DNA of 64,000 nt from JAZGGS01 sp963749485. Its GTDB lineage: Bacteria > Bacteroidota > Ignavibacteria > Ignavibacteriales > Ignavibacteriaceae. Numbering within the stretch: the stretch's first letter is position 1; each line of letters opens with the position of its first letter. The stretch spans positions 1 through 64,000 of the forward strand of contig CAVVMV010000004.1 in NCBI GenBank assembly GCA_963749485.1, written 5' to 3'. Of this stretch, positions 28,016 to 37,363 are shown in pieces. The notes below the pieces were generated by a model. It was not told where the DNA came from. It saw only the letters and a program-made list of their open reading frames with translations, and did no database searches. A program made the translations under genes and the position numbers.

Positions 28016-28638
28016 TCGGTGATTATTTTATCACAAACCTGTTTAATTGTTTCATAATTATAACCGCGAGTGTTAAGGAAAGATATAAGTTTTTTCTTTG
28101 TAGTTTGTAAATCTGAATTACGTTCCTGTAAAATTTTATACTTTTTTAATGCAACAGTTAGGGCAGTGTTGTAATCATCTTCGTCTGAAAACTTTTTGCT
28201 TAGAACTTCTGTAATTATAGATGATTTAATCCCCCTTTTTATTAATTCTGATTTAAGTTTTTTCTCACTCCACATCTTGCTTCTTAATTTTTCTTCAACA
28301 AATACTGAAGCAAATTCTGAGTCATCCAGGTAATTTTTATCTCTAAGTTCACTAATTACCTGGTCAATCATTTCAATTTCGTAACTTTTTTGTCTCAGTT
28401 TTGTTCTCAGCTCTGAAGCAGAATGCAAGCGTCTGCCTAAATAACGGAAAGCTCTCTGTTTAATATGAAACAACCGGTTTTCAGTTACAAAAAAAGAAAA
28501 GCGGTCATCGGAAAGTTCATCGTTTTTCTTCAGACCGCTTTTAAGAAACACTTCCAAAGCAAGGATTAAAATTTCATCATCCTCAAAATGGATTATAACA
28601 TCTTTAGCACCTTTTTTAACAATTCTATTAATCTTCAT
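28012..28638 (-). CDS. recX: RecA regulator RecX
   Basis: The 208-residue helical protein matches RecX: AFRYLGRRLHSASELRTKLR, SELRDKNYLDDSEFASVFVE, RSKMWSEKKLKSELIKRGIK. RecX inhibits or trims RecA filaments. It lies 14 bases downstream of recA, the common arrangement that couples their levels. N-terminal residues 1-60 form the extra region seen in Bacteroidota homologues. Confidence 0.9.
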   Translation of the reverse strand: MKINRIVKKGAKDVIIHFEDDEILILALEVFLKSGLKKNDELSDDRFSFFVTENRLFHIKQRAFRYLGRRLHSASELRTKLRQKSYEIEMIDQVISELRDKNYLDDSEFASVFVEEKLRSKMWSEKKLKSELIKRGIKSSIITEVLSKKFSDEDDYNTALTVALKKYKILQERNSDLQTTKKKLISFLNTRGYNYETIKQVCDKIITD

Positions 28639-28652
28639 AATAGATCATTAAA

Positions 28653-29714
28653 TTATTTTGTTGTTTTCTTTTCCTTCTCTTTTCCTTTTCCTTCATCCGA
28701 AATTTTTTCTTTACCATTTCCCGGCATCCCGAGTTTAGCACGTACTTCGGTTTCAAGTTTTTTCCGAATATCATCCATCTCCACTAATTTCAACCTAAAT
28801 CCTTCCCTTCCCTGGAAGCGGTCTTCGCCGTAAGTAAACCATGCTCCACTCTTCTTAACCAGTCCATGGTTAACACCAAGATCGATAAGGTCTCCGGTTT
28901 TACTTATTCCTTCATTATAAAGGATGTCAAACTCAACCAGTTTGAATGGCGGAGCAACTTTACTTTTAACAATTTTAACCTTGGTACGATTTCCAACCAC
29001 CTGGTCGCCATCTTTAATAGCAGCAATTCTCCTTATATCAATTCTAACTGAAGCATAAAATTTTAAAGCATTGCCACCAGTTGTAGTTTCAGGACTACCG
29101 AACATTACTCCGATTTTACTTCTTAACTGGTTTATAAAAATCACCGAAGTTTTTGATTTTGAAATTGCACCGGCAAGTTTTCTAAGTGCCTGCGACATTA
29201 ATCTTGCCTGCACAGCCATTGTTGCATCACCCATTTCACCTTCAATTTCTGAGCGGGGAACAAGTGCAGCGACTGAATCAATAACAATTACATCGAGTGC
29301 ATTGCTTCTAACCAGAGTATCCGTAATCTCCAGTGCCTGTTCACCAAAATCGGGTTGGGAGATTAGAAGATTCGCTGTATCAACACCTAATCTTTTTGCA
29401 TAATTAACATCCAGAGCATGTTCCGCATCAATAAATGCAGCCAATCCTCCTGTTTTCTGTGCTTCAGCAATGATATGCAGACAAAGAGTTGTTTTTCCGC
29501 TCGATTCCGGTCCGTAAACTTCAGTGACCCTGCCTCTTGGAACTCCACCGATTCCCAGAGCATAATCTAAAGATAGTGCACCAGTTGGAATTGCTTCGAT
29601 ATCGTTTATAACACCATCGCCAAGTTTCATTATAGAACCCTTGCCGTAGGTTTTTTCTATTGAAGATATTGCTTCATCAATTATTTTAATTTTTTGTTCT
29701 TTTTCTGTAGACAT
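28653..29714 (-). CDS. recA: recombinase RecA
   Basis: About 353 residues with Walker A GPESSGKTT, Walker B VIVIDSVAALVPR, the FINQLR loop-2 region and the RecA core VNYAKRLGVDTANLL. It catalyses strand exchange and co-proteolysis of SOS repressors. An ORF begins earlier at 29783, but GGAGG at 29719-29723 five bases before the ATG at 29712-29714 (MSTEKEQKIK) marks the real start. The C-terminal tail is lysine/glutamate-rich rather than purely acidic. It is part of a long minus-strand unit ending in recX. Confidence 0.97.
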   Translation of the reverse strand: MSTEKEQKIKIIDEAISSIEKTYGKGSIMKLGDGVINDIEAIPTGALSLDYALGIGGVPRGRVTEVYGPESSGKTTLCLHIIAEAQKTGGLAAFIDAEHALDVNYAKRLGVDTANLLISQPDFGEQALEITDTLVRSNALDVIVIDSVAALVPRSEIEGEMGDATMAVQARLMSQALRKLAGAISKSKTSVIFINQLRSKIGVMFGSPETTTGGNALKFYASVRIDIRRIAAIKDGDQVVGNRTKVKIVKSKVAPPFKLVEFDILYNEGISKTGDLIDLGVNHGLVKKSGAWFTYGEDRFQGREGFRLKLVEMDDIRKKLETEVRAKLGMPGNGKEKISDEGKGKEKEKKTTK

Positions 29715-29809
29715 CTTTCCTCCATCAAATAAGTTCGTAATTTTTAATTTCAGTGTATTGTGCACCTGTTCGAGATAATTCACTTTTTACAAGTGCTATT
29801 TTATTTGCT

Positions 29810-30275
29810 TTAAAATTCAAGTTCATCAAATTGGTAGTTATTAAAGTTATTTATAAAATTTTCATCAAGCTTACTTTTAATTCTCAATAATGTTAAATGA
29901 GATTTAAATTTTCTTCTTTCTGGTTCGATGTTAAAAATTTCCATCCTTTTATTTAATTCTTCAACCAGTTTAAATATCGATTCATCAGTTTGCAATCCAG
30001 CCCATAATATTTTTGGTCTATTATCTCTGAAGAAGAAACCAAACCTTGAAATTTGAAAATTAAATGAACGATAATTTTTAACAAAGTCAAGTTCAGTAGA
30101 AATAGGGTGTACCAGGTTTTCCTCAACCTCACCAATAAATTTTAATGTAAGATGAATCTTTATCTTTTGTTTCCCACTTGTAAAGTGAAGCATCCGAAAC
30201 TAATTCATAGCAAATATTAAAAAGTTGTTCCTTAATATTTTCAGGGATTTTTAGTGCAACAAATAATCTAATCAT
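29810..30275 (-). CDS. thpR: RNA 2',3'-cyclic phosphodiesterase (2'-5' RNA ligase family; one frame change)
   Basis: About 155 residues in two frames joined near 30160: MIRLFVALKIPENIKEQLFN, then IHLTLKFIGEVEENLVHPI. Both HxTx catalytic motifs of the 2H phosphoesterase superfamily are present (HLTLKF and HLTLLR). The family opens 2',3'-cyclic phosphates and can ligate RNA in vitro. The first eight bases overlap the end of cinA. A cinA-thpR-recA order is frequent in this lineage and elsewhere. Confidence 0.85.
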
Positions 30276-31524
30276 CTAAAGAAATTCCCAGGACTTGCCT
30301 GCGCACCAGATCCAGTGCTGCCTGCACTGTTCTTTGCTTGTTTAATAACCTATCGCCACCAAATACAACTTTCCGGGCTGTACAAACTTTTTCATCGCAA
30401 TAACCTATGTAAACAAGTCCAACAGGTTTATCGGTTGTAGCACCTGTAGGACCCATTATACCTGTTGTGGAAACTCCAATATCGGTTCCACTGGTAGAGC
30501 GCACTCCTTCAGCCATCTGCATAGCTACTTCCCTGCTAACAGCACCGTGCTCAATTAAAACATCTTCATCAACTTTAAGTATTTCTACCTTCGAAGCGTT
30601 ACTGTAAGAGACCACCCCACGATCGAAATATTTACTGCTCCCGCTAACATTAGTTAAATGATTTGCAAGCGATCCGCCAGTGCAGGATTCGGCAACTGAG
30701 ATAGTAAGATCTCTCTTTTCCAGAAGCTTGCCTACAACATTTTCCAGTGTTTCATGATTCTTCCCAAAAATAAATCTTCCGGCTTTTGCCCGAATCTTTT
30801 GCTCAACTTCAATTAAATTATTGTTAACTGTTTCTTCATCTTCACCTTTAACTGTTATCCTTAACTTCACTCCATATTGGTTTGGCAGGAACGCAAGTTT
30901 AGCCTCACCTAATATTTCATCTAAATCACCGAGTCTTTCAAAAAGATGTGATTCCGGAATACCAGTTGTGTTAAGTATTAATCTTTTAACCATACCTTGC
31001 TTATCAAGACCCATTTCCTGAATTCTCGGGATAACGAAAGAATTCATCATTTCTTCCATTTCGTAAGGAACACCGGGCATTACCACAAAAATCTTTTCAT
31101 CCTTTTCAATCCAATAACCTGGAGCTGTACCTTTGTTGTTTCTTATTACCTCAGCAATTTCAGGTACATTTGCCTGGTCTTTATTAATGTCAGTAATTTC
31201 CCTTCCCCATTTTGCAAATAGTTCGTTAATGTCTTTTAGTACATCTTCATTTAAAGAAAGATTTGTCTTGAAAAATTTAACAACACAGTTCCTGGTAACA
31301 TCATCATGAGTTGGACCCAATCCTCCTGTTACCAGAACAATATCGCTATTAATCCATGCATTGTTAAATTCATCTCTAATTATGGACGAATCATCCCCGA
31401 TGACGGAAATTTTGGTTACATCAATATTTAGATTAGACAATTTTTCACCAATTAATGAAGCGTTGGTATTAACCGTCTGACCTAAAAGAAGTTCATCACC
31501 TATCGAAATTATATATGCTTTCAT
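30268..31524 (-). CDS. cinA: CinA, nicotinamide-nucleotide amidase family
   Basis: 418 residues with the full two-domain layout. The N-terminal MoaB/COG1058-like domain (about 1-170: AYIISIGDELLLGQTVNTNA, LVTGGLGPTHDDVTRNCV) hydrolyses ADP-ribose-type nucleotides. The C-terminal PncC domain (about 260-410: ISVAESCTGGSLANHLTNVS, GIMGPTGATTDKPVGLVYIG) deamidates nicotinamide mononucleotide. The enzyme recycles NMN formed for example by DNA ligase, which suits its place beside recA. The intact frame and overlap with thpR support an operon. Confidence 0.95.
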   Translation of the reverse strand: MKAYIISIGDELLLGQTVNTNASLIGEKLSNLNIDVTKISVIGDDSSIIRDEFNNAWINSDIVLVTGGLGPTHDDVTRNCVVKFFKTNLSLNEDVLKDINELFAKWGREITDINKDQANVPEIAEVIRNNKGTAPGYWIEKDEKIFVVMPGVPYEMEEMMNSFVIPRIQEMGLDKQGMVKRLILNTTGIPESHLFERLGDLDEILGEAKLAFLPNQYGVKLRITVKGEDEETVNNNLIEVEQKIRAKAGRFIFGKNHETLENVVGKLLEKRDLTISVAESCTGGSLANHLTNVSGSSKYFDRGVVSYSNASKVEILKVDEDVLIEHGAVSREVAMQMAEGVRSTSGTDIGVSTTGIMGPTGATTDKPVGLVYIGYCDEKVCTARKVVFGGDRLLNKQRTVQAALDLVRRQVLGISLDD

Positions 31525-31544
31525 TTCTCAAATAGTATTAGGAA

Positions 31545-32003
31545 TTAAAATTTACCAATTAAATATATAAGAAGATGCATTATTAAGAGAGCATAAATTC
31601 CGGAAACTACATCATCCATCATTATGCCCAAACCTCCTTGTATTTTCTCCATTCTTCTTGCCGGTTGAGGTTTAATTATGTCAAGAATCCGCCAAATAAA
31701 AAAAGCTGTTAATGAGATAAAAACCGTTTTTGGCAATAAAATCAACGAAATCCAGGTACCAACCACTTCATCAATTGTGCATTGAGATGGATCTTTACCG
31801 TAAACTTTTTCAAACTTATTACCTACGTAAACTCCGTATAAAAAGAAGATGATAGTAGTTGGAAGAATTATATAAAGATTTTCGAAACCAGGGATGTAAT
31901 AAATTAGAAGCGCAGCAAAACTTCCAACCGTGCCGGAAACATACGGTGAATAGCCGGTATAAAATCCGGATCCGAAAAATTTGTCTATAAAGTTTAATTT
32001 CAT
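31545..32003 (-). CDS. pgpA: phosphatidylglycerophosphatase A
   Basis: 152-residue membrane protein with the PgpA motifs GTVGSFAALLIYY, CTIDEVVGTWISL and a C-terminal GGLGIMMDDVVSGIYALL. Acidic residues in DEVVG and MDDVVSG bind the catalytic metal. It dephosphorylates phosphatidylglycerol phosphate. It starts one base after pgsA, which makes its substrate, so the two consecutive steps of phosphatidylglycerol synthesis are adjacent. Confidence 0.93.
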   Translation of the reverse strand: MKLNFIDKFFGSGFYTGYSPYVSGTVGSFAALLIYYIPGFENLYIILPTTIIFFLYGVYVGNKFEKVYGKDPSQCTIDEVVGTWISLILLPKTVFISLTAFFIWRILDIIKPQPARRMEKIQGGLGIMMDDVVSGIYALLIMHLLIYLIGKF

Positions 32004-32004
32004 C

Positions 32005-32590
32005 TTAAAAAAGTTTTTTAATTATGTGCCAGTTTCTTTTAATATATAATATTCCAGAGTGAAGTGTAACAAGAGTGATAAACAGTGTAACATAATAAAC
32101 AAGATTTTCATCGAGCAGATTGGAGATCACTCTACCATATTCCTGGTAAACTTGAGGTATCTTTCCTGCTACAAAAAGTATCAACAGGTAGTAAAGGAAA
32201 ACCATTTGGAGCAAAGTTTTCCATTTTGCATAAAAGCTGGTTGAAAATTTAAATCCTTTTTTATCGGCATATACTCTTAGCAACGTAACCAGGATATCTC
32301 TTCCTACAATAATTACTAACCATCCAGTAAGGGATAAGATCAACTATTGCAAAACCAATAAATGCTGCAGAGGTAAGAATTTTATCTGCAAGCGGATCCC
32401 AGAACTTTCCCCAGCTCGTTATGTAATTGAATTTTCGTGCAAGCCAGCCGTCATACCAATCGGAAAGTGCAGCTATGATATAAACTGCAACCGAAATAAT
32501 ATTAAACAGTATATCATCCGATAAAAACAGGTAAAGAAACACCGGCGATAATATTATCCTCAATATTGTAAGCTGGTTCGGCAGAGTCAT
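32005..32590 (-). CDS. pgsA: CDP-diacylglycerol-glycerol-3-phosphate 3-phosphatidyltransferase (one frame change)
   Basis: About 195 residues in two frames joined near 32330. The CDP-alcohol phosphotransferase signature is complete: DWYDGWLARKFNYITSWGKF followed by WDPLAD. Multiple membrane helices follow (GWLVIIVGRDILVTLLRVYA, LQMVFLYYLLILFVAG, LVYYVTLFITLVTLHSG). It makes phosphatidylglycerol phosphate. The ATG overlaps the DUF971 stop (ATGA), and pgpA follows after one base. Confidence 0.92.
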
Positions 32591-32902
32591 TTGTTCTCTA
32601 CCTTATTTTCGCCGGTAAGTTTGTAAAGATATTGGTATTCATAAATTCCTGTGTCATGTCCGTCTTTCCACTTAATACCAAGAGCATAATTGCCTACAGG
32701 TTTTATACTTTCAATTGTAACCTGGTCTCTGCTGAAAATGGGTAGATAGTTTTTACCCTGTTTTTCTCTGTCAGCAAGACAAGGCGCACAAGGACAGATT
32801 CGTCTCAACATCGTTAAATTAAATGAGGAGTTGGAATTATCTATTCCATTCTATCAATAAAAACTTATCGGCTGATAATTTAACTTTAACAGGTTGTATC
32901 AA
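32587..32902 (-). CDS. DUF971 (gamma-butyrobetaine hydroxylase-like N-terminal domain) protein (one frame change)
   Basis: About 104 residues. The second half reads LRRICPCAPCLADREKQG ... YALGIKWKDGHDTGIYEYQY, the DUF971 pattern with CxCxxC and HxTGIYxxxYL. The first half, IQPVKVKLSADKFLLIEWN, lies upstream in another frame (shift near 32852) and starts at a TTG whose last bases overlap the purC stop (TTGA at 32899-32902). The family binds zinc through the Cys/His set and is often encoded near Fe-S factors; its function is not known to me. Confidence 0.8.
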
Positions 32903-33795
32903 ACCAGGGATTCCCCGGTAAGTTTCTCATAAATATCCAGGTATTTTTCGCTTGTCCTTTTAACTATATCATCCGGTAGTGGCGGTGGAGGTGGCTGCTT
33001 GTTAAAATTGATTGAGAGCAGGTAATCCCTTACGAATTGTTTATCGTAGCTATCCTGCCCTCTCCCGGTTTCAAACTTATCTAAGGGCCAGAACCTCGAT
33101 GAATCGGGAGTTAAGACTTCATCAACAATTATAATGTTGTCATCATAATTTCCAAATTCAAATTTTGTATCAGCAATAATAATTCCTTTTCCCAGTGCAA
33201 ACTCTGCAGCTTTATTATAAACTTTAAGTGTTGAATCTTTTAATATTTCGAAAGTCTCTTTATCGGTTATCTCCATTGCCTGCTCTGCAGAAATATTTTC
33301 ATCGTGCTCACCAATTTCTGCTTTTGTAGAAGGTGTGAAGATTGGTTCGCTAAATTTTTCCGATTCTTTTAAACCTTGCGGAAGTTTTATTCCGGATATC
33401 TTACCTGTACGGATATAATCTTTCCACCCGGAGCCGGAAATGTATCCTCTTACGATGCATTCAATCGGAACTACCTTTGCCTTCTTAACAAGCATTGATC
33501 TGTTGCGCAGATCTTCTGCATACTCTTTGCAGATTTCAGGATACTCATCAACATTAGTAGATATTAAATGATTCGGAATAATATTTTTAGTAAGGTTAAA
33601 CCAGAATTCGGAAATTTTTGTAAGGACCATTCCTTTATAGGGAATTCCCTGGTCCATTATAACATCAAACGCAGAGATGCGGTCTGTAGAAACAAGTAAA
33701 AGATATTCATCCACTTCGTAAATATCTCTTACTTTACCTCTTGCAAACAGTTTTAATTTTGGAAAATCAGTCTTAAGTAGTGCTTTTGTTTCCAT
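32899..33795 (-). CDS. purC: phosphoribosylaminoimidazole-succinocarboxamide synthase
   Basis: 298 residues, the long form of SAICAR synthase. GKVRDIYEVDEYLLLVSTDR, SAFDVIMDQGIPYKG, the ECIVRGYISGSGWKDY stretch and IIIVDEVLTPDSSRFW are diagnostic. It joins aspartate to CAIR in purine synthesis. It is the first gene of the purC-DUF971-pgsA-pgpA-cinA-thpR-recA-recX unit, and a Bacteroidota-like promoter is visible at 33820-33851. No other pur gene is nearby. Confidence 0.97.
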   Translation of the reverse strand: METKALLKTDFPKLKLFARGKVRDIYEVDEYLLLVSTDRISAFDVIMDQGIPYKGMVLTKISEFWFNLTKNIIPNHLISTNVDEYPEICKEYAEDLRNRSMLVKKAKVVPIECIVRGYISGSGWKDYIRTGKISGIKLPQGLKESEKFSEPIFTPSTKAEIGEHDENISAEQAMEITDKETFEILKDSTLKVYNKAAEFALGKGIIIADTKFEFGNYDDNIIIVDEVLTPDSSRFWPLDKFETGRGQDSYDKQFVRDYLLSINFNKQPPPPPLPDDIVKRTSEKYLDIYEKLTGESLV

Positions 33796-33819
33796 GGTAT
33801 CTTTTGTTTTTGGTGAAGC

Positions 33820-33851
33820 GAAATATAGCCACTCAACCCAGATTATTCAAC
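33820..33851 (-). promoter_or_regulatory. candidate Bacteroidota-type promoter for purC
   Basis: On the minus strand, GTTG (33851-33848) is followed after exactly 20 bases by TATATTTC (33827-33820). The Bacteroidota housekeeping consensus is TTTG-N19-21-TAnnTTTG, so the match is 3/4 and 7/8. It lies about 25 bases before the purC ATG. Assignment is by pattern only. Confidence 0.4.
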
Positions 33852-33898
33852 TTTATTGATGCTCAATGCTATAAAACTTTCTTCAGCTCTTAAAATAG

Positions 33899-33930
33899 TT
33901 TGATTTGACAATTATCAATCCGTAATTTAG
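33899..33930 (+). promoter_or_regulatory. candidate Bacteroidota-type promoter for the POT transporter
   Basis: TTTG (33899-33902), then exactly 20 bases, then TAATTTAG (33923-33930), matching the TTTG / TAnnTTTG consensus in 4/4 and 7/8 positions. It lies about 90 bases before the ATG at 34021. Confidence 0.45.
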
Positions 33931-34020
33931 CCACAATTTAATTTTATAGTTATCGTTTACACAACAATTCTTATCGAATGATCACAAATACGCATCTCCA
34001 AATTCATCCCAGAGGAACTA

Positions 34021-35550
34021 ATGAGTAAAGAAAAAATAAGATTAAGAGAATTTCCCGGATCTTTCTGGGTTGCAAACACATTAGAAATTTTTGAACGAAT
34101 GGCATGGTACGGCTTCTTTGCTGTTTCATCACTTTATATTACGGGGGCTGTTGGCGAAGGAGGATTAGGTTTTACAGATGAAGACAGAGGAGTGCTGCAA
34201 GGTGTGGTAACATTTTTTCTATACTTATTTCCGGTTGTAACAGGCGCACTTGCAGACAGGTATGGGTTTAAGAAGATGTTGATCGCTGCGTTTATTGTTC
34301 TTATTCCTTCATATTATTTGTTAGGTCAGTTAAAAACTTTTCCCACATTTTTTCTTGCATTTATGCTCGTTGCACTCGGTGCTGCAATGTTTAAACCGGT
34401 TATCATCGGCACGGTTTCAAAAACAACCGGTGAGAAAACCTCTTCAATGGGTTTTGGTATTTTTTATATGATGGTAAACATTGGCGGGTTTGTTGGTCCT
34501 ATTGTAGCAGGTATTGTTAGAGGATGGTCCTGGGAGTATGTTTTTATTGCTTCTTCCGGATGGATTTTCATCAACCTGATTATTGTTCTTATTTTCTTTA
34601 AAGAACCGCCAACGAAAGGAGGCGGCTCCGATGTTCGTTCATTAAAAAAGGTGTTGCAGGACATGGTTGAAGTCCTTGGAAACGGACGCTTCTTCCTATT
34701 TGTTTTTGGTTTGCTCGTAGTATTGGTATTGGGTTCCAAGTTTACTTCGGATGGTTCATTTACCTGGATGGAAATAATATATTTTGTGATTGGTTGGACT
34801 GCATTGAATTTCATCTATGATTTTTTCCTGAAAAAATCAGGCAGCGGAGAAAAGAAATCCTGGTTTGCCACAGCAATGAAACTCGGAGACTGGCGCTTTG
34901 GGTTATTCCTTCTTTTAATGTCTGGTTTCTGGACAAGCTTTAACCAGATCTTTTACACACTTCCACTTTACATAAGAGATTTTACAGATACAACCGGTCT
35001 TATGAATGCTTTCACAGGTTTGATGAGTTTTGTTGGTTTAAGTGGATCAATAGAAGCTTTGAAAAACTCGATGGCAGTTGCAGGACAGGTAAACCCGGAA
35101 TATATAATTAATATAAACGCTGGTGCTATAATTTTATTCCAGGTTGCTGTCTCTTATTTAGTTACCAGGTTAAAACCATTCACTACAATCTTTTGGGGTG
35201 TGATGATAACTGTAGTGAGTTTTACAATTTTAATATTCGGTACAATCGGCTGGATTGTTGTTGCAGGTATATTTGTTTTCTCTTTTGGTGAAATGATGGC
35301 AAGTCCAAAATCAAAAGAATATACTGGTAAGATTGCCCCGCCAAATAAAGTTGCACTTTATATGGGTTACTTTTATTGGTGTGTAGCACTTGGAAATCTT
35401 TTTGGTGGAATTTTATCCGGACAGCTTTACGCAGCATTTGCCCGGGATATGCAGCGACCAGATATTATGTGGCTTATATTTGCATTGCTGGCTCTTGTTT
35501 CTGCACTATTAATTTTAGGTTATGATAGATTAGTGATAAAGAAGAAGTAG
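34021..35550 (+). CDS. proton-dependent oligopeptide transporter (POT/PTR family)
   Basis: 509 residues with about 14 membrane helices. The POT helix-1 motif ExFER...YG is present (Glu22, Glu25, Arg26, Tyr30, Gly31 in LEIFERMAWYG). The second signature GFGIFYMMVNIGGFVGPIVA corresponds to FYxxINxGS. POT carriers import di- and tripeptides with protons. A central hydrophilic loop (residues about 195-215) precedes the C-terminal half. GAGGA lies seven bases before the ATG. Substrate range cannot be read from the sequence. Neighbouring alpha/beta hydrolase 35592 may be a peptidase, which would suit peptide use. Confidence 0.9.
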   Translation: MSKEKIRLREFPGSFWVANTLEIFERMAWYGFFAVSSLYITGAVGEGGLGFTDEDRGVLQGVVTFFLYLFPVVTGALADRYGFKKMLIAAFIVLIPSYYLLGQLKTFPTFFLAFMLVALGAAMFKPVIIGTVSKTTGEKTSSMGFGIFYMMVNIGGFVGPIVAGIVRGWSWEYVFIASSGWIFINLIIVLIFFKEPPTKGGGSDVRSLKKVLQDMVEVLGNGRFFLFVFGLLVVLVLGSKFTSDGSFTWMEIIYFVIGWTALNFIYDFFLKKSGSGEKKSWFATAMKLGDWRFGLFLLLMSGFWTSFNQIFYTLPLYIRDFTDTTGLMNAFTGLMSFVGLSGSIEALKNSMAVAGQVNPEYIININAGAIILFQVAVSYLVTRLKPFTTIFWGVMITVVSFTILIFGTIGWIVVAGIFVFSFGEMMASPKSKEYTGKIAPPNKVALYMGYFYWCVALGNLFGGILSGQLYAAFARDMQRPDIMWLIFALLALVSALLILGYDRLVIKKK

Positions 35551-35591
35551 AAATTAAATTTAAATGTTCCTTAATTATTTTAAGGCGTCTT

Positions 35592-36545
35592 ATGAAGATC
35601 TATTTGAATATCCTCATTGTAATAATATTTGGTATAGCTATCTACGGGCAAACTTTTCCTGATAGCGAAACGGATGGTAAATATTATGAAATAAATGGTG
35701 CAAAAATATGGACTGTAAGTTTTGGGAATGGCGACCCTTTATTTCTTATTGCCGGCGGACCGGGAAATGCACATTCCTATTTAAGAAAATTTGACTCACT
35801 TTCTACAACCAATACATTGATATATTATGATGGATTCGGAAGAGGTAAATCTGAAGTTGCCAAGAATGTAACTGAATATTCTTTAGAAAGAGATATTGAA
35901 GATTTGGAAGTATTGCGAAAAGCAATGGGTTATTCTTCAATCAGTATTTTAGGGCATTCCTATGGTGGAGTAGTAGCACAAGGATATGCAATTAAATATC
36001 CAAATAATGTGAAGCATTTAATACTTGCCAATTCTTTCCACAGTTATCTTATGTGGCAGGAAAACTGTGACAATTACAATCGTGAAATAAAAACAAGTTA
36101 TCCGGAAGTATGGGAAGAATTGATGAGCGTGAGAGAACAAGGCGCTGTTTCCAGTGATAAGATCCACCAGGAAATATATGGACGCGTGCCTTATGGATTT
36201 TTGTACTCATATAATCCGGAAAATTTTAGAAAAAGAAATAGTAAACCTTATCCAAATTCTATGAATATGGATTTGTATTATCAGATGGTTGGAAAAGATG
36301 GAGATTTTTTAGTTGCCAATGATATTGGAAACTTTGATTTTAGAAAACAGTTGAAAGATTTAAATATGCCTATATTGATTTTCGGGGGAAGATATGATCG
36401 AGTCGCTGTTCCCTGGATGATGGTTAAATATAAAACTTATTGTCCGCAAGCAGAGTTTGTTATGTTTGAATACAGTGGTCATCAACCACAGGTAGAAGAA
36501 CCGGAAGCTACCATTACCCTGATTAAAGAATTTTTGGGTGAATAG
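35592..36545 (+). CDS. secreted alpha/beta hydrolase, proline-iminopeptidase-like
   Basis: 317 residues: a signal peptide (MKIYLNILIVIIFGIAIYGQ) then an alpha/beta hydrolase. The oxyanion-loop AGGPG (residues 54-58) is the HGGPG-type motif of prolyl iminopeptidases. The nucleophile is Ser123 in ILGHSYGGV, the acid Asp269 in GGRYDR and the base His297 in YSGHQPQ. It probably releases N-terminal residues from peptides in the periplasm, but related enzymes act on esters. It follows the peptide transporter by 41 bases on the same strand, suggesting a peptide-scavenging pair. Confidence 0.85.
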   Translation: MKIYLNILIVIIFGIAIYGQTFPDSETDGKYYEINGAKIWTVSFGNGDPLFLIAGGPGNAHSYLRKFDSLSTTNTLIYYDGFGRGKSEVAKNVTEYSLERDIEDLEVLRKAMGYSSISILGHSYGGVVAQGYAIKYPNNVKHLILANSFHSYLMWQENCDNYNREIKTSYPEVWEELMSVREQGAVSSDKIHQEIYGRVPYGFLYSYNPENFRKRNSKPYPNSMNMDLYYQMVGKDGDFLVANDIGNFDFRKQLKDLNMPILIFGGRYDRVAVPWMMVKYKTYCPQAEFVMFEYSGHQPQVEEPEATITLIKEFLGE

Positions 36546-36622
36546 TCATTTTAAGGAATTAAAATGGCTCTCTTTAGCTTGAGAATTTGGTGGTTGGGTT
36601 GAAAAATAAATTTTTAGTTTAG

Positions 36623-37192
36623 TTAAATAATAATTTCAAATTTACATTCGTCTATTTTTGCAACCTGTCCTTCTGGAGCCAATGTTGATTTAAAGGTTCC
36701 ATTGAGCTCACCAATTATGTGTAGTGCTTCATCTATATATTTTATACTGGTAATATCGATCTTCATCGACACAGAATTTATTTCCCAGCTCACCTTTTCT
36801 CCTTTATTGTAAACGCCATAATGAGCACCTTCGGATTTGTTTTTTTCATTGCCAAATTCATTATCATTAAACCATATTGACAGATCTTTTCCTGAATTTG
36901 TTTTATTATCTCTTGTGTAAATAACAATCCTGGTACCTTCAAGTGTTTCAGCATCTGGTTTTGAGGACAGTTTCTTTAATCCGATTTCAATGGCTACCAT
37001 CTGTTGTACAATTGAATCATTATACTCCGCTTCAAACCTTAAAAGAATGCCTTTTCCCTTTTGAATTGTAACACTGCTAATAGGCAAGCTTATTTTTTCA
37101 TCATTAAAAACTAAGCTGATGGTTCCCTGATTATAATTTTGAGCGGATAAAAAGTAAGCTATAAAAAATATTAATAAAAATACTATTTTCAT
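36623..37192 (-). CDS. secreted protein of unknown function
   Basis: About 189 residues: a signal peptide (MKIVFLLIFFIAYFLSAQ) and a beta-rich body (GTISLVFNDEKISLPISSVT, IVIYTRDNKTNSGKDLSIWF, MKIDITSIKYIDEALHIIGE). An earlier ATG at 37210 exists, but AAGGAG upstream favours 37192. I do not recognise a family. It is convergent with the hydrolase gene and the first of two minus-strand genes before the nucleotidase region. Confidence 0.65.
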   Translation of the reverse strand: MKIVFLLIFFIAYFLSAQNYNQGTISLVFNDEKISLPISSVTIQKGKGILLRFEAEYNDSIVQQMVAIEIGLKKLSSKPDAETLEGTRIVIYTRDNKTNSGKDLSIWFNDNEFGNEKNKSEGAHYGVYNKGEKVSWEINSVSMKIDITSIKYIDEALHIIGELNGTFKSTLAPEGQVAKIDECKFEIII

Positions 37193-37363
37193 TTTACTAT
37201 CTCCTTCCATTCTTTATTTGAAAAAATTACTCTTGGTGGAATCCAACAAAGAATTTCCTTGGAATCTTTTTTAAATATTAGTTTTTTGTAAGTATTTAGT
37301 TTTTCATCTTATAATCTCAATAATTATTTATTTAATCTTTAAATCCCACCATTGCAACCTAAT

